NCBI GenBank assembly: GCA_963849065.1
Contig: CAWKFM010000005.1
Span: 1,550,001 to 1,614,000, forward strand
Direction of reading: 5' to 3'
Origin: TOLSYN sp963849065
GTDB lineage: Bacteria; Acidobacteriota; Terriglobia; Terriglobales; Acidobacteriaceae
DNA length: 64,000 nucleotides
This document shows positions 10,854-18,801 of the stretch, piece after piece (the first letter of the stretch is position 1; each line of letters begins with the position of its first letter). The notes under the pieces are model-generated. The model was not told where the DNA came from, ran no database searches, and worked only from the letters and a program-made list of their open reading frames with translations. Made by a program: the position numbers and the translations under genes.

Positions 10854-12484
10854 GGAACTCCGTGGCAGAACCAATCCAAGCATCGAGCGGCGAGCTGATA
10901 CGCGAAATAGAGGCGCTTCGTGCCCATCTCGCCGAAGCGGAAAACCGGCTCGCCGAAGCACAGGATGTGATCCGCGCCATTCAGTCGGGCGATGTGGATG
11001 CCGTGGTCGTCTCCGGTCCGCAGGGCGAACAGGTGTTCACACTCAGGGGCGCCGAATATGCCTATCGCGCGCTGGTAGAGGCGATGAATGAAGGCGCGGC
11101 GACCCTCGGCTTGGATGGAACCGTGCTGTATTGCAATCAGCGGCTCTCCGATCTGCTGGGAATTTCGCTGGAGCAGATCATCGGTCATCCAGTGGCGAAG
11201 CTTTTCGCGGCCGAAGCGGCCCCGGAATTTAAAGCATTATTTGCCCGGGCGCAGGCCGGAGAGCCATGCAGAGCCGAACTCGATTTCAAAAGCGGCCAGG
11301 GCAACCGCATTCCGACCTATGTTTCGCTCCGTGAAATGAAGTCGGTGGATCCCTCCGCATTGTGCCTGGTTGTAACCGATCTCACGGAACGAAAGCAAAG
11401 GGATGAGCTCATCGCCTCCGGAAGCTTGGCCGCTTCCATTCTGGAAAGTGCCGCCGAAGCCATCGCCGTGTGCGACCAGGCCGGAAAAATCTTCCGCGTA
11501 AACCAGGCCCTGATTGATCTTTGCGGCGCAAACCCTTTGTTCCAGGATTTTGATGCAGCCTTGCCACTCGAAATCGCCCGGGAGTTGAACGGCCGGTGCA
11601 AGCCGTTCTCCATTTCCAAGGCGCTGGGTGGCGCAACTCTGCGGGCCCAGGAAGTACGGCTGGTGCGCAACAACGGACAGACTGTTCCCTTGCTTCTGAC
11701 CGCCGCACCGATCCAGTCCCCCACCGGCATTCTCGGCTGCGTGCTCACCATGACGGACATCACGGACCGCAAAAAGGCCGAGGGTGCGTTGATTCGCAGC
11801 GAAAAGCTGGCCTCGGTCGGCCGCATGGCATCCACCATTGCCCACGAAATCAACAATCCCCTGGAGACGATCGGCAATGTGATTTACCTCGCCATGACCG
11901 ATCCCGGGACTTCTCCGGCTGCGAAGTCGTTCCTGGAAGTCGCCGTCCAGGAGCTCGACCGAGTGAACCACATTGCTAGGCAAACACTGGCTTTCCATCG
12001 AGAGACCAGTACACCGGCCTTGATTGATTTGCGCGAGAGCATCGACTCCACGCTAAAGCTCTTTGCCGGCAGGCTGGAAGCGCGAAATATCACCGTAGCC
12101 AGACGCTACGCCGAGATCGGTCGCATTCGGGCATTCGGCGGAGAAATCCAGCAGGTGATCTCGAATTTGCTGGCGAATAGCATGGACGCCATGCCTAACC
12201 ACGGCAGAATCGAGATCCGTCTTTCACAAACGCTTAGCAATGGCACTGAGAAAGTACGGCTCGCAATCGCCGACACCGGTTCGGGGATCTCTCCGGAACG
12301 GTTAGCCAGTGTCTTTGAGCCGTTCTTTACGACCAAGGAGATGCACGGAACCGGCTTGGGATTGTGGGTTACGAAGCAAATCGTCGAAAAGCATCGGGCT
12401 ACCATCCGGGTTCGCAGCAAACTCGGAAGAGGCACGGTGTTCTCGATTGTTTTTCCCCTTGCAGAGGTTGCTAAGGAAAGCTGA
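10850..12484 (+). CDS. PAS-containing sensor histidine kinase of the kai operon
   Basis: A 544-residue cytoplasmic kinase with no membrane segment. A coiled coil (residues about 10-45, EIEALRAHLAEAENRLAEAQ) is followed by one PAS domain at about 60-185 (YRALVEAMNEGAATLGLDGTVLYCN), a second at about 190-305, and the dimerisation domain with phospho-acceptor His332 in AHEINNPLE. The ATPase domain has NLLANSMDAM, DTGSGISPE, FEPFFTTKE and GTGLGLWV. It starts with GTG overlapping the kaiB2 stop (GTGA), so it is translated from the same message. A role like cyanobacterial SasA (reading KaiC state) is inferred from position; SasA itself has a KaiB-like sensor domain, absent here. Confidence 0.92.
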   Translation: MRNSVAEPIQASSGELIREIEALRAHLAEAENRLAEAQDVIRAIQSGDVDAVVVSGPQGEQVFTLRGAEYAYRALVEAMNEGAATLGLDGTVLYCNQRLSDLLGISLEQIIGHPVAKLFAAEAAPEFKALFARAQAGEPCRAELDFKSGQGNRIPTYVSLREMKSVDPSALCLVVTDLTERKQRDELIASGSLAASILESAAEAIAVCDQAGKIFRVNQALIDLCGANPLFQDFDAALPLEIARELNGRCKPFSISKALGGATLRAQEVRLVRNNGQTVPLLLTAAPIQSPTGILGCVLTMTDITDRKKAEGALIRSEKLASVGRMASTIAHEINNPLETIGNVIYLAMTDPGTSPAAKSFLEVAVQELDRVNHIARQTLAFHRETSTPALIDLRESIDSTLKLFAGRLEARNITVARRYAEIGRIRAFGGEIQQVISNLLANSMDAMPNHGRIEIRLSQTLSNGTEKVRLAIADTGSGISPERLASVFEPFFTTKEMHGTGLGLWVTKQIVEKHRATIRVRSKLGRGTVFSIVFPLAEVAKES

Positions 12485-12877
12485 ATGGCCCATCTGGCGA
12501 ACATATTGATCGTCGACGACGAAGCGAGAATCGCTGATACTCTCGCGCTGATCTTCCAGCGTGCCGGCTACGCTGCAACCGCGGCGTACAGCGGAACAGA
12601 CGCTTTATCCTGCATTGCGGCCCATCAGCCGTCGTTAGTGATAACGGATGTGGTGATGCCGGGCCTTGACGGCATTGAGCTGGCGAAGATTATCCGCACA
12701 TCCTATCCGGACTGTCAGGTCTTGCTGTTCTCCGGCAACGCAGATACGCAGGCCAAACTGAAAGCTGCCGAAGCAGAGGGCCATGCGTTCGAGGTTCTGG
12801 CCAAACCTGTGCCACCCTCGCAATTGCTCGCCAAAGTCGCCTCGCTGCTCAATCGGAGCTCTCCCGCTCACCCTTGA
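12485..12877 (+). CDS. Single-domain response regulator of the kai operon
   Basis: A 130-residue receiver domain without an output domain. The acidic pair is D11-D12, the phospho-acceptor D55 (VITDVVMPG), and the conserved Lys sits in LAKPV near the end. The ATG immediately follows the stop codon of the kinase, so the kinase at 10850-12484 is its obvious partner. With no output domain it must act through protein contacts or pass phosphate onward. It is the last gene of the kaiC-kaiB-kaiB-HK-RR operon; the next gene is on the other strand. Confidence 0.93.
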   Translation: MAHLANILIVDDEARIADTLALIFQRAGYAATAAYSGTDALSCIAAHQPSLVITDVVMPGLDGIELAKIIRTSYPDCQVLLFSGNADTQAKLKAAEAEGHAFEVLAKPVPPSQLLAKVASLLNRSSPAHP

Positions 12878-12905
12878 GTGCTGATCCGGCCTTTCGACGT
12901 TTGCC

Positions 12906-13526
12906 TTACCCTGTCACAGTTGGCGCTTCTCCAACCCACATCCGTTCCTCCACCGCCCGCAGCATCGCCGCCGCCACATCGGCGCGGCTCACGCTGCTCG
13001 TTGCCGGACGCCCTGCGCTCACCGTGTGCCGCCCTGTCAGCGGCCCATCGGTCAGCCTGGTCGGACGCAGAATCGTCCACTCCAGCCCGCTCGACTTCAC
13101 CTCCGGCTCCATCAGGTTCTTGTCCTCATACGGTGCCCGCAGCAGGGTAGCAAACACCAGCCGGGCGATAAGGTTCGCGTACGCCAGGCTCTCGCCCGCT
13201 CCAAACGCAGACTCCAACACCAACCGCCGCACCCCATGCTGCCGCATCACCGCCATCAACATCCGCGTGCCGTCGGAGACCGCGCGCGTATTTTTCCAGA
13301 GATTGCGCTGCCCCAGGCAGCTCAGCACCGCGTCCGTCCCCAGCACCGTCTTGGTCACGCTCTCCTGATCCAGCACGTTGCCCAGCACCAGCCGCATGTT
13401 CGGGTTCACCAGCGGCATCCGGTCCGGATTGCGCACCAGCACCCGCACGTTGTGGCCGTGCTCCAGCGCCTGCCGCGTCAGCTCCAGCCCCGTGCCGCCT
13501 GTCCCGCCGAAGATCGCCAGCCTCAT
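12906..13526 (-). CDS. NmrA-like NAD(P)-binding protein
   Basis: A 206-residue atypical short-chain dehydrogenase. The N-terminus carries the dinucleotide motif IFGGTGGTGLELTRQAL. Then come VRVLVRNPDRM, GNVLDQESV, a DAVLSCLG strand, and the LEWTILRPTRLTDGP segment typical of NAD(P)H-binding (NmrA / biliverdin-reductase-B-like) proteins. The classic YxxxK pair is not obvious, so it may sense or reduce small molecules such as flavins or quinones. It lies 9 bp downstream of lepB on the same strand and may be co-transcribed with it. Confidence 0.82.
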   Translation of the reverse strand: MRLAIFGGTGGTGLELTRQALEHGHNVRVLVRNPDRMPLVNPNMRLVLGNVLDQESVTKTVLGTDAVLSCLGQRNLWKNTRAVSDGTRMLMAVMRQHGVRRLVLESAFGAGESLAYANLIARLVFATLLRAPYEDKNLMEPEVKSSGLEWTILRPTRLTDGPLTGRHTVSAGRPATSSVSRADVAAAMLRAVEERMWVGEAPTVTG

Positions 13527-13535
13527 GCCTGTCCC

Positions 13536-14114
13536 CTACCGCAGTTTTCCCGCCATCTCGGCTGGCCAATAGGCAAACACCGCTTTTCCGAAGATCGCAT
13601 CCCGCTCCACCGTGCCAAAGTCGCGGCTGTCGCTGGAAAGGTTCCTATGGTCGCCCAGCATAAAGTAGCTCCCCGCCGCCACCGTCACCTCACTCATCGA
13701 GCGGGTGTCGCGGAACCTCTCCGGCAAGTAGGGCTCCTCCAGACGCTCGCCGTTCACCAGCACCGCGCCGCGCACAATTTCAATCCGGTCGCCCGGCATG
13801 CCCACCACCCGCTTGATGTAATTTTTGCTGGGGTCGCCCGGATAGCGGAACACCACCACGTCTCCGCGCTCGATGCTGCCCAGCCGGTAGGCGTATTTGT
13901 TGATGAAGATGCGCTCCTGGTCGGCCAGTCCCGGCATCATGCTGGTGCCTTCCACCTTCACCGGCTGGTACAGGAAGACGATGATGAAGATCGAAATTCC
14001 CAGCGCCAGCGTGAACTCGCGCAGCCAACTCCATGCTCCCTGTCCGCTGGACGCTGGCCCGCCGGCCATTGATTCCAGCCCGCCGCCTTGCGCCGGGACT
14101 TCCCTCTCATCCAT
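13536..14114 (-). CDS. lepB: Signal peptidase I
   Basis: A 192-residue type I signal peptidase that cleaves signal peptides at the outer face of the inner membrane. A single N-terminal membrane anchor (FTLALGISIFIIVFLYQ, about residues 34-50) is followed by the nucleophile Ser58 in VEGTSMMPGL and the general base Lys101 in NYIKRVVGMPGD. The C-terminal box is GSYFMLGDHRNLSSDSRDFG. The size matches the short Gram-positive-like forms common outside proteobacteria. Upstream is a 241-bp spacer shared with the divergent TPR gene. Confidence 0.95.
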   Translation of the reverse strand: MDEREVPAQGGGLESMAGGPASSGQGAWSWLREFTLALGISIFIIVFLYQPVKVEGTSMMPGLADQERIFINKYAYRLGSIERGDVVVFRYPGDPSKNYIKRVVGMPGDRIEIVRGAVLVNGERLEEPYLPERFRDTRSMSEVTVAAGSYFMLGDHRNLSSDSRDFGTVERDAIFGKAVFAYWPAEMAGKLR

Positions 14115-14355
14115 TTCGCACCGTCCACGCCTCTCTTTATTATTCTATATAGCCCCGGGCCCGGCGCGCCCGATTAGCCGGATTGGATGGGCACGATTTC
14201 CCCACCGACTCCGGCCTTAGCCGTGCCTCCGTAATTCCTCCGGTTGACCATATCTCCTGCACACGGTATAAAGCTGTATCCTGAGAAAGTTCCTCCGTCT
14301 CCCGGGCAAGCCAGCGTTTGGGACGGTTTTAGGTTTCGTGTTTCTGGAAGGGCCC

Positions 14356-14934
14356 ATGACCAAAAAGCTCGAAGCAAATCCGAAAACCCCTTCTGCCAAA
14401 CCCAAGTCCGACGCGCGCAGGAGCGCAGCCGATGAGCACCAGCAGCGTTTCGCCCAGTGCCTGCAATGCTACGAGCAGGCCCTCAAGCTGTTGCAGACGC
14501 AGAAGTTCGAGAAAGCCAAGCTGATGTTTGAAAAGGTGATCGAATCCGGCATCAGCGAGCTGAGCGATCGCGCCAAGGTCAACATCAACATCTGCAACCA
14601 GCAGCTGGACCAGATCCAGAACAGCTTTGCCACAGCCGAGGAGCACTACGACTTCGCCGTCTCTCTCATGAACCTCGGCGACTTCGTCACCGCCCGCGAA
14701 CACCTCGAGAGCCTTTCCAGCCAGCGCCCCACGCTCGATTTCGTCTGGTACGGCTTCGCCGTGCTGGAGTGCCTCACCGGCCGCACTTCGGAGAGCCTGA
14801 AGCATCTGGCCGAGGCCATCCGGCTCAACCCCGGCAATCGCTTCCAGGCCCGCAATGACTCGGACTTCCGCAACATGGCCGACGATCCGCGCTTCACCGA
14901 GCTGCTCTATCCCGAAGGTACGGTGGGTGGATGA
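14356..14934 (+). CDS. TPR-type repeat protein of unknown function
   Basis: A 192-residue protein with a Lys/Pro/Ala-rich N-terminus followed by TPR-like helical repeats: RFAQCLQCYEQALKLLQTQKFEKAKLMFEKVI, HYDFAVSLMNLGDFVTAREHLESL, and a third from about residue 135 (FVWYGFAVLECLTGRTSESLKHLAEAIRLNPGN). The last part, ARNDSDFRNMADDPRFTELL, is the usual ending of such tetratricopeptide proteins. No signal peptide is visible, so it is probably a cytoplasmic scaffold. The ATG at 14356 is preferred over an in-frame start at 14338 because a GGAAGGG ribosome-binding site precedes it. It lies 64 bp before yvcK. Confidence 0.75.
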   Translation: MTKKLEANPKTPSAKPKSDARRSAADEHQQRFAQCLQCYEQALKLLQTQKFEKAKLMFEKVIESGISELSDRAKVNINICNQQLDQIQNSFATAEEHYDFAVSLMNLGDFVTAREHLESLSSQRPTLDFVWYGFAVLECLTGRTSESLKHLAEAIRLNPGNRFQARNDSDFRNMADDPRFTELLYPEGTVGG

Positions 14935-14998
14935 CTTCCGCCGCCGCGCCCGTGAATTTGATCCGTCCGACAAAGCTTTCCTTCCGTAGAACAGGGCG

Positions 14999-16054
14999 AT
15001 GACCACCCCGCAGTCCACCACCAATCCCGGCCAGGGACTCCGCATCGTCGCCATCGGCGGCGGCACCGGCCTGTCCACCCTGCTGCGCGGACTCAAGCGC
15101 CACGTCGTCTCCGCTTCGTCGGCCTCCGCGCCACTGGCGCCCTTCATCACCCGGCTCACCGCCATCGTCACCGTCACCGACGACGGCGGCTCCAGCGGAC
15201 GCCTGCGCAAGGAACAGGGCGTGCCCGCGCCCGGCGACATCCGCAACTGCATGACGGCGCTCTCCGACGATGAAGAGCTGCTGGCGCAGCTCTTCCGCTA
15301 CCGCTTCGCCGGAGGCGGACTCGACGGCCACAGCTTCGGCAATCTCTTCCTCACCGCCCTGGCCGATGTCTGCGGCGACTTCGCCCAGGCCGTCCAGCTC
15401 AGCTCCGCCATCCTCAAAACCCGCGGCGAAATTTATCCCTCCTCCGCCTGCAGCAGCCTGCAGATCGAGGCGCTGCTGCACAACGGCAAGCGCGTCCGCG
15501 GCGAAACCAGGATCACCGCCAGCCAAGGCGGCATCAGTCGCCTCAGCCTGGTGCCGCCCGACGCCCGCCCGCTGCCCGAGGCGCTCGACGCCATTGACCA
15601 GGCCGACATCGTCAGCATCGGCCCCGGCTCGCTGTTCACCAGCTGCATCCCCAACCTGCTGGTGCACGGAGTCCCCGAAGCCATCTGCCGTTCCGCTGCC
15701 CTGCGCGTCTACATCTGCAACCTGATGACCCAGCCCAACGAGAGCACCGGCCTCACCGCCGCGCAGCACATCGAAGCCATCTTCGACCACGCCGGCTGTA
15801 AGGTCTTCGACTACGCGATGCTCAACTCCGCGCCCGTCCCCGCCACGCTGCTCGCCCGCTACGCCGAAGACAACTCCGACCCCCTGGTCAACGACCTCGA
15901 CGCCATCCGCTCGCTCGGCGTCACCCCTATCCTCGGCGACTACCTCGACGCCTCGCAGTTCGCCCGCCACGCCGCCGACCGCATCAGCTTCGACCTGCTC
16001 AACCTTCCCGCCCGTCTCCACCCCGCACGTAGCGCGCAGACGCCAGCGACCTAG
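14999..16054 (+). CDS. yvcK: YvcK/CofD-family gluconeogenesis factor
   Basis: A 351-residue member of the YvcK (CofD-like) family, involved in cell-wall precursor balance and growth on gluconeogenic carbon; the B. subtilis protein binds UDP-sugars. Visible motifs are IVAIGGGTGLSTLLRGLK at the N-terminus, TVTDDGGSSGRLRKEQGVPAPGDIRNCM at about 60-85, and GPGSLFTSCIPNLLVHGVPEAI in the second half, then NLMTQPNES. Length and motifs match the family. It lies near glmU (UDP-GlcNAc synthesis), with only vapBC in between, which fits the UDP-sugar connection. Confidence 0.92.
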   Translation: MTTPQSTTNPGQGLRIVAIGGGTGLSTLLRGLKRHVVSASSASAPLAPFITRLTAIVTVTDDGGSSGRLRKEQGVPAPGDIRNCMTALSDDEELLAQLFRYRFAGGGLDGHSFGNLFLTALADVCGDFAQAVQLSSAILKTRGEIYPSSACSSLQIEALLHNGKRVRGETRITASQGGISRLSLVPPDARPLPEALDAIDQADIVSIGPGSLFTSCIPNLLVHGVPEAICRSAALRVYICNLMTQPNESTGLTAAQHIEAIFDHAGCKVFDYAMLNSAPVPATLLARYAEDNSDPLVNDLDAIRSLGVTPILGDYLDASQFARHAADRISFDLLNLPARLHPARSAQTPAT

Positions 16055-16066
16055 AGAGGCCTAAAT

Positions 16067-16453
16067 TCAGCGGAGCACATAAATCTTCACGGGTGTCTTG
16101 AGTTCCTTCCAGGCTTTGTCCGTGGTGTAAACCGGACATTGCAGTGTGGCCGCCAACGCCAGGCACGCACGGTCTCCGAGCGATAGCCCGAGGCGCTTGC
16201 AGTGCAGAACCAGGTCGCCCGAGCGTTGCGCCTGCTCCGCAGTGAATGCAATCACCTCCTGAATCGGGCTGGTTGCATCCTCCCACGCCTCGCTCGCTGA
16301 CCATCCACGGCTAACCAGCTTGGCATGTACCTCCGCCAAATTCACTGTGCTGCACACCGCCTCCGCAAGCACCGCGGGAGTAAGTTTTTCGTGCCCCGGC
16401 TCCTGGTTGATGATGGCGAGAATGGCCGAAGCATCGAGCACGATCTTACTCAC
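16067..16453 (-). CDS. vapC: VapC-type PIN-domain toxin
   Basis: About 128 residues. PIN domains are Mg-dependent RNases; VapC toxins cut tRNA or rRNA when freed from the antitoxin. The acidic residues are visible: D in IVLDASAILAIIN at the start, E in VNLAEVHAKL, D in GLSLGDRACLALA, and D in VYTTDKAW. I chose the GTG at 16453, which overlaps the stop of the upstream antitoxin gene (GTGAGTAA). A longer frame from 16480 would add residues not seen in PIN domains. The toxin-antitoxin identity rests on motifs plus this overlap. Confidence 0.9.
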   Translation of the reverse strand: MSKIVLDASAILAIINQEPGHEKLTPAVLAEAVCSTVNLAEVHAKLVSRGWSASEAWEDATSPIQEVIAFTAEQAQRSGDLVLHCKRLGLSLGDRACLALAATLQCPVYTTDKAWKELKTPVKIYVLR

Positions 16454-16697
16454 TCTTGGCCGCCTTCCGTCGCTCCGCAATCAGTTCGTCGGCCAACGAT
16501 GCGCCTGCCGCCAGATTCTTCCTGGCTCGCTGTTGTGCGCGCTGGATGCGGTGCCGCTGCGTGGTAAGCACGAAGGAATCGTCCTTCTTTTCCAGAATGA
16601 GTTCGTCGCCGGCTTCCACTCCCAGCTCCTTGCGCACCGATGCCGGAATCACCACCCGCCCATTGGCGTTGAGACGCAACCGAATTCCCTGCTCCAT
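16446..16697 (-). CDS. vapB: AbrB-type (SpoVT-like) antitoxin
   Basis: An 83-residue antitoxin. The N-terminal half is a swapped-hairpin AbrB domain (IRLRLNANGRVVIPASVRKELGVEAGDELILEKKDDSFVL), which binds DNA. The C-terminal half is a helical, Arg/Ala-rich tail (RIQRAQQRARKNLAAGASLADELIAERR) that would wrap the PIN toxin. The ATG at 16697, with AAGGAG 7 bp upstream, is preferred over an upstream start at 16727, which would place the operator repeats inside the gene. It overlaps vapC by 8 bp. Confidence 0.9.
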   Translation of the reverse strand: MEQGIRLRLNANGRVVIPASVRKELGVEAGDELILEKKDDSFVLTTQRHRIQRAQQRARKNLAAGASLADELIAERRKAAKSE

Positions 16698-16718
16698 GGC
16701 GACACTCCTTCCGCGATA

Positions 16719-16762
16719 TGACACCATCTTAGCATAGTGTCACATACACAGCCACATGACAC
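16719..16762. promoter_or_regulatory. Candidate vapBC operator (TGACAC/GTGTCA repeats)
   Basis: Three copies of one half-site lie just upstream of vapB: TGACAC at 16719-16724, its complement GTGTCA at 16737-16742, and TGACAC at 16757-16762. They form two overlapping inverted repeats with centres about 19 bp apart. This fits autoregulation by the AbrB-type antitoxin or the VapBC complex. Being in the 111-bp spacer before glmU, the sites could also affect that gene. Confidence 0.55.
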
Positions 16763-16808
16763 TATCTCTATCCCCGGCCCTCGTGCTCTGGCATTACAAT
16801 ACCTACGC

Positions 16809-18230
16809 ATGCCGAACTCACGTTTTGCCATCGCCATCCTCGCCGCGGGCAAGGGTACGCGGCTCAAGTCGAAGCTGCCCAAGGTGCTGCATCAGATTGC
16901 GGGACGCCCGCTGCTGAGCCACGTCATCCGCGCCGCCGGCACGGTGGTTGCGCCCGCCGATATCTTCTGCATCATCGGACACGAGGCCGCACGCGTTCGC
17001 GCCGAGATCGCCCCGCTGGGTACACAGTTTATCGAGCAGCTAGAGCAGCGCGGCACCGGACACGCGCTCATGCAGTGCCGCCAGGCGCTCGCCGCCTACG
17101 ATCACGTGCTGGTGCTCAGCGGCGACGTGCCGCTCATCCGCCCGGAGACCATCGCCAGTGTGCGCGACTTTCACCTGCAGCGCAGCGCGGCCATGACCAT
17201 TCTCACCGCCACCCCGCCCGATCCCTTCGGCTACGGACGCATTGTGCGCCGTATGGTTGACGGCAGAGTTACCGATCAGGTCGAGGCCATCGTCGAGCAG
17301 AAGCAGCTCAGTGGCGAACAGAGCGAAATCAGCGAGATCAACTCCGGCATCTACGCCTTCAACATCGCCGAGCTGTTCTCCCGCATCAACCGGCTCTCTA
17401 CCGATAATCCGCACGGCGAGTACTACCTGACCGACATTGCAACAATTCTGCAGCGCGACGGCAAGCCCGTGCTCGCCCTGCCCACGGCGCACGCCAGCGA
17501 AGTGCTCGGCGTCAACACCCGCCGCGAGCTGGCGCAGCTCGACGCCATTCTGCGCGAGCGCAAGACGCGCGAGCTAATGGACAACGGCGTCACCATCTAC
17601 AAGCCCGAAACCGTGCTCATCGACTGCGGAGTCACGATCGGCGAAGACACCATCATCGAACCCTTCGTGCAGCTGCTGGGTGAAACCGCCATTGGCCAGG
17701 ACTGCCTCATCCGCAGCTACTCGGTGCTCACCAACACGCGCGTCGGCGATCAGGTCCGCGTCAACCACGGCACGCTGGCCGACGGTTCCATCATCGGGCA
17801 GGCGGCCATCGTCGGCCCTTATTCGCGAATCCGCCCCGGCAGCGAGATCGGTCCCGAGGCGCACGTCGGAAATTTTGTGGAGACCAAGAAAGTCAAGCTG
17901 GGACGCGGCGCCAAGGCTAATCACCTCACCTACCTCGGCGATGCCGAGATTGGCGAGCGCACCAACATCGGCGCCGGCACCATCACCTGCAACTACGACG
18001 GAGTGAACAAGCACCGCACCGTCATCGGCGCAAACGCCTTCATCGGCAGCGACTCGATCCTGGTTGCGCCCGTCAGTGTCGGCGACGGAGCCTACGTGGC
18101 TGCGGCCTCGTGCATCACGAAGGATGTGCCCGCCGATGCGCTGGGAATCACGCGGCCGGAGCAGCAGATCAGAGAGGGATGGGCCAGCCGCAAGCGCGCC
18201 AAGCTGGCGGAGACGAAGCAGAAATCGTAA
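16809..18230 (+). CDS. glmU: Bifunctional GlmU: GlcN-1-P acetyltransferase / GlcNAc-1-P uridylyltransferase
   Basis: A 473-residue GlmU that makes UDP-N-acetylglucosamine for peptidoglycan and lipopolysaccharide. The uridylyltransferase domain opens with AILAAGKGTRLKSKLPKVLH and contains QRGTGHALM, VLSGDVPLI and EINSGIYAF. The C-terminal half is a left-handed beta helix of hexapeptide repeats (TIGEDTIIEPFVQL to GPYSRIRPGSEIG), ending with KANHLTYLGDAEIGERTNIGAGTITCNYDG, the acetyltransferase site. I chose the ATG at 16809; an upstream in-frame start at 16737 would run through the vapBC operator and adds 24 unrelated residues. Confidence 0.97.
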   Translation: MPNSRFAIAILAAGKGTRLKSKLPKVLHQIAGRPLLSHVIRAAGTVVAPADIFCIIGHEAARVRAEIAPLGTQFIEQLEQRGTGHALMQCRQALAAYDHVLVLSGDVPLIRPETIASVRDFHLQRSAAMTILTATPPDPFGYGRIVRRMVDGRVTDQVEAIVEQKQLSGEQSEISEINSGIYAFNIAELFSRINRLSTDNPHGEYYLTDIATILQRDGKPVLALPTAHASEVLGVNTRRELAQLDAILRERKTRELMDNGVTIYKPETVLIDCGVTIGEDTIIEPFVQLLGETAIGQDCLIRSYSVLTNTRVGDQVRVNHGTLADGSIIGQAAIVGPYSRIRPGSEIGPEAHVGNFVETKKVKLGRGAKANHLTYLGDAEIGERTNIGAGTITCNYDGVNKHRTVIGANAFIGSDSILVAPVSVGDGAYVAAASCITKDVPADALGITRPEQQIREGWASRKRAKLAETKQKS

Positions 18231-18256
18231 TCGGCAACCCTCACTAATTCAACGCG

Positions 18257-18484
18257 CTAGATCTGCCGCTCGGGTTTGCCAATAGCGCACAGCAGCAGGC
18301 CCAGCAGGATCAACGCCGCGGCGGCCTTGGTCTGACCGAGCGTTCCGGAGTCGAGGGCCATGCCCCAGAACAGCAACCAGATGATGCCGACGACCACCAT
18401 GATGGTTCCTACCGGGCGGAACGCCGGATCGTGTGTGACTCCAGGGATGTGAGCTTCTTCGCGCGCCTTGCCGTGCTCGGACAT
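18257..18484 (-). CDS. Small two-span membrane protein
   Basis: A 75-residue protein with a polar N-terminus of about 25 residues, two hydrophobic spans (GTIMVVVGIIWLLFWGMAL at about 26-44 and AAAALILLGLLLCAIG at about 54-69) and a short basic end. I do not recognise it; its hydrophobicity and clean start support a real gene. Reading from its start, the ATG is preceded by AAGGAG at a suitable distance. It is convergent with glmU. Confidence 0.6.
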   Translation of the reverse strand: MSEHGKAREEAHIPGVTHDPAFRPVGTIMVVVGIIWLLFWGMALDSGTLGQTKAAAALILLGLLLCAIGKPERQI

Positions 18485-18801
18485 AACACTCCTTGTTAAA
18501 TTTCGCTCTGTTTTCGATGTTGCTGGATCGCCGGTGGATTCGCAAAGATGTTTCTCTCCGCATCTAGCGCCGGAACAACGATTGCCATTTCAGGCAATCG
18601 TTGGCGAAGCAATGTTGATCCATGCCGCAATGGTTGCGGAAATTGCGCAACCATTGACTGAGCGGTTACCCTGCGCCTCTCCAACGATTATCCTTTCCGT
18701 CAATCGTTGACGGGGTACGGGCCTCCGGTGCTGCGTCGAAGCCGAGGGCCAGGCGGTGGTACACTCCGATCGTCTCCCAATTCGATCCGGATGAGTGAGC
18801 C
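18485..18801. promoter_or_regulatory. Spacer between the small membrane protein and purU, carrying three regularly spaced hairpins
   Basis: No gene is seen in these 317 bp. They contain inverted repeats at 18576-18603 (11-bp perfect arms, loop 6), 18628-18656 (11-bp perfect arms, loop 7) and 18682-18709 (8-bp arms, loop 12), with starts 52 and 54 bp apart. Each arm is a CAANNNTTG-type 9-mer. They may be paired operators (arms 19-20 bp apart, about two helical turns), or a transcribed three-hairpin leader or small RNA. Confidence 0.6.
18576..18709. repeat. Three-unit CAANNNTTG hairpin array
   Basis: The elements start at 18576 (CAACGATTG), 18595 (CAATCGTTG), 18610 (CAATGTTG, shortened), 18628 (CAATGGTTG), 18648 (CAACCATTG), 18682 (CAACGATTA) and 18701 (CAATCGTTG). 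In unit 2 both arms have changed together (CGA to TGG, TCG to CCA), so pairing is kept while sequence drifts. This argues that the stem, or two-fold symmetry, matters. Confidence 0.65.

Noticed and set aside
18791..18801. ATG at 18791 as the purU start
   Set aside because: It is in another frame and meets a stop within 20 codons; the TTG at 18802 is in frame with the ACT domain.
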